Assembly (NCBI GenBank): GCA_937898265.1
Contig: CALEJM010000181.1
Location: 1 to 5,749 of the forward strand
DNA length: 5,749 bases
Source: an uncultured Porphyromonadaceae bacterium
GTDB lineage: Bacteria > Bacteroidota > Bacteroidia > Bacteroidales > Paludibacteraceae
Reading direction: 5' to 3'
Below, one piece after another: positions 1 to 4,477 of this stretch. The translations under genes were made by a program, and so were the position numbers. A model generated the notes under the pieces. It made no database searches, was not told the origin of the DNA, and saw nothing but the letters and a program-made list of their open reading frames with translations. Each line of letters begins with the position of its first letter. Positions within the stretch are counted from its first letter, which is position 1.

Positions 1-256
1 AGTCAGCGCCGTGCGCATCAGCCCGGACCTGAGCATCGCTCGCGGTTATCTGAGCATCTTCCCTAGCGAGAAGGCCGCCGAGATCATCAAGAACATCAAC
101 CTCAACAGCAAGGCCATCCGCTTCGAGCTCGGGGAGAAGGTCCGTCACCAGCTACGCATCATTCCGGAGCTGAAGTTCTTCCTGGACGACTCGCTGGACT
201 ACATCGAGCACATTGACAACCTCCTCAAGGAGGATTCTCCAGAGCAAAGAGAGTGA
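1..256 (+). CDS. rbfA: Ribosome-binding factor A, C-terminal part (5' end outside window)
   Basis: The reading frame is open from base 2 to a TGA at 254-256 and gives 84 residues with no start, so the gene begins upstream. RbfA is a small KH-like protein that binds the 30S subunit and helps mature the 5' end of 16S rRNA, notably in the cold. The visible part matches the family: a VRISPDL strand, then a helix, a RFELGEKVRHQLRIIPEL segment and a FFLDDSLDYIEHID-LL ending, which is the typical R-x-iPeL-x-F-x-D-D-S signature. Family members are usually about 110-130 residues, so some 25-45 N-terminal residues are missing. A GTG at base 11 is internal and not a start, since the conserved strand runs through it. 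The stop overlaps the start of the following permease gene. Function comes from family knowledge; the identification rests on the visible motifs. Confidence 0.9.
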   Translation, partial: VSAVRISPDLSIARGYLSIFPSEKAAEIIKNINLNSKAIRFELGEKVRHQLRIIPELKFFLDDSLDYIEHIDNLLKEDSPEQRE

Positions 257-1467
257 ACCTCTCCCTGCACATCGCCAGGCGCTACCTCCTGAGCAAGAAG
301 AAGGTCAGCAGCATCAACCTCATTTCCGCCATCTCTGTCATAGGTGTGGCGCTGTGCGCAGCGGCCATGCTGGTGACCCTGTCCGTATTCAACGGCTTCG
401 AGAAGATGGTAGAAAGCGCCTACTGCGTCTTCGACCCCGACCTCAAAATCGTTCCCGCCGAAGGAGAGACACTCACCCTCGACAACCCCGCATTGGTCGA
501 AGCCCTACAGCAAACCGACATCGTGGCCAACGCCGCCACACTCAGTCAGCAAGGACTCGTGATGTACGACGAGATGCAGATGCCCGTTCAGGTGCTCGGT
601 GCCGACAACGCCTTTGCCGACGTCGTCTCACTCGACTCCATCATGATGGGAGGCGCCTGGAAAATCTACAACAACGACAACTACGCCGTGGTGGCCGCCG
701 GCATCACCACCCGACTCGGCATCAGCGCCGACTACGTCAACCCCCTCGAACTCTACGTCCCCAAACGGGGCGCACGCATCAACATCGCCCGTCCCGACAA
801 CGCCTTCCGCAAGGGATATATCTACGCCACAGGCTGCTTCGGCGTGCGACAAGAACGCTTCGACGAAAACACCATCGTCATCCCGCTCCGCTACATGCAG
901 GAACTCTACGACCGCGACTCACTCACAGCCTCTGCCGTCTGGATTCGCCTCGACAACACCTCACACACCAAACGAGCCCAGCGCGAGATTGCCCGCACAC
1001 TCGGCAACGACCTCCGCGTACTCAACCAAAAAGAGCAACAGAAGGACTTCTACCGCATCATGAAGATAGAGAAATGGATCACGTTCCTCATCCTCGCCTT
1101 CATCCTGCTCATCGCCGTCTGCAACATCATCGGCTCCCTATCCATGCTCATGATCGACAAGCAAGACGACATCGAAACCCTCTCCAACCTCGGAGCCTCC
1201 CGACGTCTCATCTCACGCATCTTCATGGTGGAAGGATGGCTCATCTCGGGCGTAGGCGCCGTTGTCGGACTCCTCCTCGGACTCCTTCTCTCGTGGCTCC
1301 AACTCCGCTTCGGATTCATCAAGATGGGCACCGACGTCTTCTCCCCAAGCTACCCCGTAGCCATCCACGTGGGCGACGTCATCCTCGTACTCCTCACCGT
1401 ACTCTTCCTTGGCGCACTCGCCGCTCAATACCCCGCCCGCTATATCGAGAAATCGCATAAAGAATAA
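253..1467 (+). CDS. FtsX/LolC/E-type ABC transporter permease
   Basis: The product (404 residues) is an inner-membrane ABC permease of the MacB/FtsX/LolC-E superfamily. The layout is typical: a short cytoplasmic N-terminus (NLSLHIARRYLLSKKK), TM1 at about residues 24-46, a large periplasmic domain at about 50-270, then TM2 (276-298), TM3 (329-351) and TM4 (374-395). Between TM2 and TM3 lies DDIETLSNLGAS, matching the LolC/E loop that contacts the ATPase. The start is GTG at 253, sharing GTGA with the rbfA stop. It is preferred because the N-terminal motif begins right there and the next Met is inside TM1. An AAGGAGG at 227-233 lies about 19 bases upstream, too far for a standard ribosome site, so coupling to rbfA translation is likely. 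Lipoprotein release to the outer membrane is the best guess, but no ATPase gene is adjacent and the exact substrate is unknown. Confidence 0.85.
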   Translation: MNLSLHIARRYLLSKKKVSSINLISAISVIGVALCAAAMLVTLSVFNGFEKMVESAYCVFDPDLKIVPAEGETLTLDNPALVEALQQTDIVANAATLSQQGLVMYDEMQMPVQVLGADNAFADVVSLDSIMMGGAWKIYNNDNYAVVAAGITTRLGISADYVNPLELYVPKRGARINIARPDNAFRKGYIYATGCFGVRQERFDENTIVIPLRYMQELYDRDSLTASAVWIRLDNTSHTKRAQREIARTLGNDLRVLNQKEQQKDFYRIMKIEKWITFLILAFILLIAVCNIIGSLSMLMIDKQDDIETLSNLGASRRLISRIFMVEGWLISGVGAVVGLLLGLLLSWLQLRFGFIKMGTDVFSPSYPVAIHVGDVILVLLTVLFLGALAAQYPARYIEKSHKE

Positions 1468-1470
1468 CGC

Positions 1471-2649
1471 ATGAGACACCCTGCACACACACTCCTTGCC
1501 ACCCTGGTCCTCCTTCTCACACTGACCACCGGATGCACACCCAAAGACCAAATCGTCACCTCGGTGAGCCTTGGCGTCGACTCCATCGCGATGGAGGTGG
1601 GCGAACGGACACAGCTGCAAGTCATCGTGCTCCCCCTCTCTGCCACAATCTCCAACACCGTCTATTGGAAGAGCAGCGATCCCCGCGTAGCCACCGTTGA
1701 CAGCCGTGGCAACGTGACCGCCGTCTACTCCGGCTCATGCTACATCACAGCCACCTGCAACCACATCACAGCCCGCTGCAAGGTCAACGTCGGACTCCTC
1801 ACCTACGCCCTCTCGTTCGACAACGCTACCGCCTATTTCTACGGCGACGCCTATCAGAACCAGACCACCAACACGACGCTCCGACTCTTCGACGACGGAC
1901 TCTACCTCGACGTCAACGACAACATCAAAGGGGCAGGATTCTTCCTCAACCTCGACCTCATCGGCGCCCAGAACGACTCCATCCCCGAAGGCAACTTCAC
2001 CGCAGCCATCGACTCCGCCCTTACGCAGACGTTCCTCCCCGGAGCCCTCGTGGAGCGCGACGGCATCTACTACGCTGCCGGCACCTTCCTCGGACAATAT
2101 ACCACCGACGGACTCGGCGTCGTATTCATCACCTCCGGCACATGCTCCGTCTCCCGACGCAACGACAACACCTACGTCGTCAAAGGCCAACTCACCGGAG
2201 CCGATGGCGAAGAGATAGACATCAACTACGTGGGCAACATTGACCTCCGCGACCGCACCGACAACGCTCCGCAACCAGAAGTAGTGACCATCGACCTCTC
2301 ACACGCCAACATCACGCCCCTCGGCAACATCTACAACAACGGCATGCAGGTCTACCGCCTCACCGCCAACAACGGCAACCACACCCTACAGCTGGAATGC
2401 TACGCCCCGCTGAGCAGTTCGTCGCTCCCCGTGGGACAATATGTGCTGTCGGGCAGCCATGAAGTGTACCGCCTCGTTCCCGCCGCGCCCGACTTCTCCT
2501 CAGGCTCGATGCTCCTCACCCCCAACACCACGCCGCTCGCCTCTGCCATCATAGCAGGCACCCTCGTCGTTAAGAGCAACGGCACCCAACGCACCATCGT
2601 CGCCTCACTTCGCACCGCCGACGGACGCATCGTCCAGACCCCGCAATAA
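1471..2649 (+). CDS. Lipoprotein with BIG2 Ig-like domain and duplicated C-terminal module
   Basis: The 392-residue product starts with a lipoprotein signal: a basic, hydrophobic stretch ending in LTLTTGC, with Cys22 the predicted lipidated residue. Residues 28-107 fit a bacterial Ig-like group 2 domain: SVSLGVDSIAMEVGERTQL near the start, WKSSDPRVATVDSRGNVTAV in the middle, and a closing strand ending KVNVG. The rest, about 112-256 and 271-392, appears to be two diverged copies of one beta-rich module. Shared landmarks are aYxN...tLRLfddG / iYnNg..vYRLtanNG, IPEGNF / LPVGQY, and SGTCSV...G-ADGEEID / AGTLVV...TADGRIV. Such proteins usually sit on the outer membrane or cell surface and bind sugars or other proteins, but the ligand here is not evident. 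No acidic surface-export motif is obvious after Cys22. It begins 3 bases after the permease stop, so it is probably co-transcribed. The lipoprotein and BIG2 calls are firm; the role is unknown. Confidence 0.82.
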   Translation: MRHPAHTLLATLVLLLTLTTGCTPKDQIVTSVSLGVDSIAMEVGERTQLQVIVLPLSATISNTVYWKSSDPRVATVDSRGNVTAVYSGSCYITATCNHITARCKVNVGLLTYALSFDNATAYFYGDAYQNQTTNTTLRLFDDGLYLDVNDNIKGAGFFLNLDLIGAQNDSIPEGNFTAAIDSALTQTFLPGALVERDGIYYAAGTFLGQYTTDGLGVVFITSGTCSVSRRNDNTYVVKGQLTGADGEEIDINYVGNIDLRDRTDNAPQPEVVTIDLSHANITPLGNIYNNGMQVYRLTANNGNHTLQLECYAPLSSSSLPVGQYVLSGSHEVYRLVPAAPDFSSGSMLLTPNTTPLASAIIAGTLVVKSNGTQRTIVASLRTADGRIVQTPQ

Positions 2650-2669
2650 ATCCCCAAAGACACAATAAC

Positions 2670-2837
2670 ATGACAAACTTCATCCGCATTGCCTGCATCG
2701 TTCTCTGCATCGCAGCCCTCGTGCTCATCTTCATCAACATGAACAGAGACAACAACCACCTCCTCAACATCGCACTCCTGCTCGTCATCATCGGCAACAT
2801 CACCCTCACATACCTCTCCTTCCGCAAAAAGAAATAA
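2670..2837 (+). CDS. Small protein with two predicted membrane segments, 55 residues
   Basis: An ATG at 2670 opens a 55-codon frame ending at TAA 2835-2837. The product reads as two hydrophobic segments, about residues 5-23 (IRIACIVLCIAALVLIFIN) and 31-50 (LLNIALLLVIIGNITLTYLS), joined by a short polar turn (MNRDNNH) and closed by a basic tail, FRKKK. The charged C-terminus places both ends in the cytoplasm by the positive-inside rule. It lies 20 bases after the lipoprotein stop, on the same strand, with the same C-ending codon preference (ATC, CTC, AAC), which supports a real gene rather than a chance frame. No family is recognised and no Shine-Dalgarno is evident, which is normal in this phylum. 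A function cannot be given; small two-helix proteins often act as partners of a membrane complex. Confidence 0.65.
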   Translation: MTNFIRIACIVLCIAALVLIFINMNRDNNHLLNIALLLVIIGNITLTYLSFRKKK

Positions 2838-2857
2838 AAACCCCATAAGGATTTTCA

Positions 2858-2866
2858 CCCCCCCCC
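2858..2866. repeat. Run of nine C
   Basis: Nine consecutive C bases sit in the non-coding gap, directly before the left arm of the inverted repeat. No reading frame crosses it, so length changes would not alter a protein. It is a site prone to sequencing or replication slippage. Confidence 0.9.
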
Positions 2867-2907
2867 ACGGCAGACCCCCTTCTCACCCGCAGAACAAGGT
2901 CTGCCGT
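2867..2907 (+). terminator. Large inverted repeat, possible terminator of the left operon
   Basis: ACGGCAGACC (2867-2876) and GGTCTGCCGT (2898-2907) are perfect 10-base reverse complements around a 21-base loop. An alternative fold pairs ACGGCAGA with TCTGCCGT and CCTT (2878-2881) with AAGG (2896-2899), giving 12 pairs, a 3-base bulge and a 14-base loop. It lies 29 bases after the last gene of the left block. No T-run follows (TCGTGTCTCC), so it is not a classic intrinsic terminator. A second hairpin follows at once: CGTGTCT/AGACATG (2909-2925, one G-T pair, 3-base loop). The position argues for transcript ending or 3'-end protection; this is inferred from layout and pairing only. Confidence 0.5.
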
Positions 2908-2939
2908 TCGTGTCTCCAAGACATGAAAGAACGAAAAAA

Positions 2940-2952
2940 GTGAGTTTTTCAC
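2940..2952. promoter_or_regulatory. GTGA-N5-TCAC palindrome, possible activator site
   Basis: GTGAGTTTTTCAC is a perfect 4-base inverted repeat around 5 bases, followed by AC, so the wider form is AGTGA-N5-TCACA. It lies about 30 bases upstream of the -7 box, near -45 to -57 from the likely start of transcription, where a class I/II activator could bind. It resembles the Crp/Fnr family half-sites TGTGA and TCACA, but the usual spacer is 6. An overlapping AT hairpin, GAAAAA/TTTTTC (2933-2938 with 2945-2950), competes as an explanation. The short arms could arise by chance. Confidence 0.3.
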
Positions 2953-2982
2953 ACTAAAGGAGTGGCGAATAAGATTTTTTCG

Positions 2983-2990
2983 TATATTTG
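2983..2990 (+). promoter_or_regulatory. Bacteroidota -7 promoter box for the rseC-rnf operon
   Basis: TATATTTG matches the TAnnTTTG consensus used by the main sigma factor of this phylum exactly, and its setting (TTTTTTCGTATATTTGCAAG) is typical of such promoters. No TTG or TTTG is present at the expected -33 position (about 2956-2964, TAAAGGAGT), so the upstream half is weak; the A/T tracts at 2934-2949 may compensate. Transcription should begin near 2996, leaving a leader of about 85 bases before the rseC-like start at 3081. Confidence 0.7.
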
Positions 2991-3002
2991 CAAGTCGTAA
3001 AA

Positions 3003-3053
3003 TTCGTTTATTAGGCAAGAAGCGCTTATGCCCCTACTATGTCCTTAAACGAA
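3003..3053 (+). promoter_or_regulatory. Predicted structured mRNA leader of the rseC-rnf operon
   Basis: TTCGTTTA (3003-3010) and TAAACGAA (3046-3053) are perfect 8-base complements. The stem can continue inward with AGG (3013-3015) and CCT (3043-3045) past a two-base bulge, giving 11 pairs. Inside, GGCAAG (3014-3019) can pair with CTT...GCC (3025-3032, two-base bulge) around a 5-base loop, which competes with the inner part of the main stem. The whole element lies in the predicted leader just after the promoter box, and the 27 bases from it to the start codon are A-rich and unstructured. No known riboswitch class is recognised. It may affect stability or translation of the mRNA; this rests on pairing alone. 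Confidence 0.4.
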
Positions 3054-3080
3054 AGATACACAAAACAATAAGCACCAACG

Positions 3081-3512
3081 ATGGCAGAATATATCGAACA
3101 CGACGGCGTGGTGGAAAACATCACCGACTCCGCTATTTGGGTAAGAATCAACCAGCGCAGCGCCTGCGCCGGCTGTCATGCCGCAGGTAGCTGTTCGGCT
3201 GCCGAATCCAAGGTTAAGGTAGTTGAAGTAGCTAAGAACGAGGCAAATAAGACCTTCAAGGTGGGCGACAAGGTGAGTGTGATGGCCAAACAGAGCGCCG
3301 GACTCATCGCCGTGCTCTTCTCATGCGTCATCCCGATGGCACTCATGGCACTCACACTCGTGGTCTGCTCCGCCCTCACCGACAACGACGCCATCTCAGG
3401 CACCGCAGCCCTCGGCATCCTCGCACCTTATTTATTAATATTGTATCTCACACGAAACAAATTCAAGAAACGACTGACCTTTTTCATCGTACCTCTTGAC
3501 AACATAGCTTAG
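3081..3512 (+). CDS. rseC: RseC/MucC-like membrane protein, first gene of the rnf operon
   Basis: The 143-residue product has the RseC layout. Residues 1-70 form a cytoplasmic domain that opens with a beta-rich segment (HDGVVENITDSAIWVRI) and carries Cys29, Cys32 and Cys38 in SACAGCHAAGSCS. This is followed by the VGDKVSV strand (61-67) and two membrane helices at about 73-97 and 106-124, with a basic tail NKFKKRL. In E. coli RseC is linked both to the sigma-E system and to keeping SoxR reduced together with the Rsx (Rnf-like) complex. No sigma-E genes are seen here, and the gene heads the Rnf genes, so a role in assembling or supporting the Rnf complex is the better inference. The Cys set could hold an iron-sulfur cluster. 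The ATG at 3081 has no Shine-Dalgarno, only an A-rich stretch. The rnfB start follows 21 bases after the stop. Confidence 0.85.
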   Translation: MAEYIEHDGVVENITDSAIWVRINQRSACAGCHAAGSCSAAESKVKVVEVAKNEANKTFKVGDKVSVMAKQSAGLIAVLFSCVIPMALMALTLVVCSALTDNDAISGTAALGILAPYLLILYLTRNKFKKRLTFFIVPLDNIA

Positions 3513-3533
3513 AAAAAACAACAACAATCTATT

Positions 3534-4445
3534 ATGAATACAATTGTTATTTCTCTCATCACGCTTGGAGTATTAGGCTGTCTGCTGGCAGTGGTACTCT
3601 ATCTTGTTGCCCAGAAATTCAAAGTGTATGAAGACCCTCGCATCGACCTCGTTGAGGCCGTATTGCCAGGTGCCAACTGCGGTGGCTGTGGTTTCCCAGG
3701 CTGCCGTGGCATGGCTGAGGCTTGCGTAAAAGCTTCATCACTCGACTCACTCCTCTGCCCAGTTGGCGGCGCAGCCACCATGGGTCAGATTGGCGAGATT
3801 CTCGGCATGGCAGCTGCTGCTGGCGACCCTATGGTAGCCGTTGTTCGCTGCAACGGAACATGCGCAAACCGTCCAAAGACCACAACCTACGACGGTGCAC
3901 GCTCGTGTCAAATCATTCACAACCTCTACGGCGGTGAAACAGGCTGTATGTACGGCTGTCTCGGCTGCGGCGACTGCGTCTCAGTATGTAAGTTCGACGC
4001 CATCCACATGGACCCAGAAACAGGTCTTCCAGTGGTAGACGAAGAGAAGTGCGTAGCCTGCGGTGCTTGCGCCAACACCTGTCCTAAGAAAGTGATTGAA
4101 ATCCGCAAAAAAGGCTTGAAAGACAAACGCGTCTTCGTAAGCTGCATCAACAAAGACAAAGGCGGTGTGGCCAAGAAAGCTTGCGCTGCTGCCTGCATCG
4201 GTTGCGGAAAATGTCAGAAAGCTTGTAAATTCGAAGCTATCACCGTGGCAAACAACGTGGCCTACATCGACCACGAAAAATGTAAAGCTTGCGGCATGTG
4301 CGTAGCAGAATGCCCAACAGGCGCTATCCACGCCACAGCACCAGTGATGGCCGTAATTGAAAAAATCAAGGCCAAGAAAGCCGCTGAAGCCGCTGCTGCC
4401 AAAGAAGCCGCTGCACAGGCTGCTGCTGAAACCACCCAAGCTTAA
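3534..4445 (+). CDS. rnfB: Rnf complex subunit B, multi-cluster ferredoxin-type protein
   Basis: RnfB is the membrane-anchored iron-sulfur subunit of the Rnf complex, exchanging electrons with soluble ferredoxin on the cytoplasmic face. Residues 4-26 form the N-terminal membrane helix. A four-Cys Fe-S domain follows: Cys49, Cys52, Cys57 and Cys75 (NCGGCGFPGC...C). A linker has Cys106, Cys110 and Cys125. Two copies of a double [4Fe-4S] ferredoxin unit come next: Cys145/148/152 with 173/176/179/183, and Cys224/227/231 with 250/253/256/260. Each copy has two more cysteines just before it (138/142 and 217/221). At 303 residues it is the long form, against about 190 in E. coli RsxB, which has one such unit. 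Residues 277-303 are an Ala/Lys/Glu-rich tail. The start has no Shine-Dalgarno, only AAAAAACAACAACA upstream. Proline is coded by CCA or CCT only, unlike the left block. Confidence 0.95.
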   Translation: MNTIVISLITLGVLGCLLAVVLYLVAQKFKVYEDPRIDLVEAVLPGANCGGCGFPGCRGMAEACVKASSLDSLLCPVGGAATMGQIGEILGMAAAAGDPMVAVVRCNGTCANRPKTTTYDGARSCQIIHNLYGGETGCMYGCLGCGDCVSVCKFDAIHMDPETGLPVVDEEKCVACGACANTCPKKVIEIRKKGLKDKRVFVSCINKDKGGVAKKACAAACIGCGKCQKACKFEAITVANNVAYIDHEKCKACGMCVAECPTGAIHATAPVMAVIEKIKAKKAAEAAAAKEAAAQAAAETTQA

Positions 4446-4457
4446 TGTCTAACTTAT

Positions 4458-4466
4458 AAGGAAGGA
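4458..4466 (+). promoter_or_regulatory. Ribosome-binding site of rnfC
   Basis: AAGGAAGGA lies 11 bases before the rnfC ATG. It is the only clear Shine-Dalgarno-like sequence in the rnf block, whose other starts have A-rich leaders instead, and it supports ATG 4478 as the start. Confidence 0.6.
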
Positions 4467-4477
4467 AACAAAAAACT

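Noticed and set aside
213..1460. A 415-codon plus-strand frame overlapping the permease
   Set aside because: Its product is full of Arg, His, Pro and Gln, the usual look of a shifted frame in GC-rich DNA, while the other frame encodes a clear permease.
1213..1658. Minus-strand frames over the permease-lipoprotein junction
   Set aside because: They cover two well supported plus-strand genes and carry no motif.
1735..2274. A 179-codon minus-strand frame within the lipoprotein gene
   Set aside because: Val/Glu/Gly-rich with no recognisable motif; a mirror of the C-ending codons on the plus strand. The same applies to the minus-strand frames inside rnfB and rnfC.
2836..2855. AAAAACC...GGATTTT as a terminator right after the small membrane gene
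   Set aside because: Only two C-G pairs before a bulge, then A-T pairs; too weak compared with the inverted repeat at 2867-2907.
2806..3018. A 70-codon minus-strand frame across the intergenic region
   Set aside because: It spans the hairpins, the C-run and the promoter box, and its product shows no domain; best taken as chance.
3020..3027. AAGCGCTT palindrome as an operator
   Set aside because: An 8-base palindrome is expected by chance and it lies inside the leader stem-loop, downstream of the predicted transcription start.
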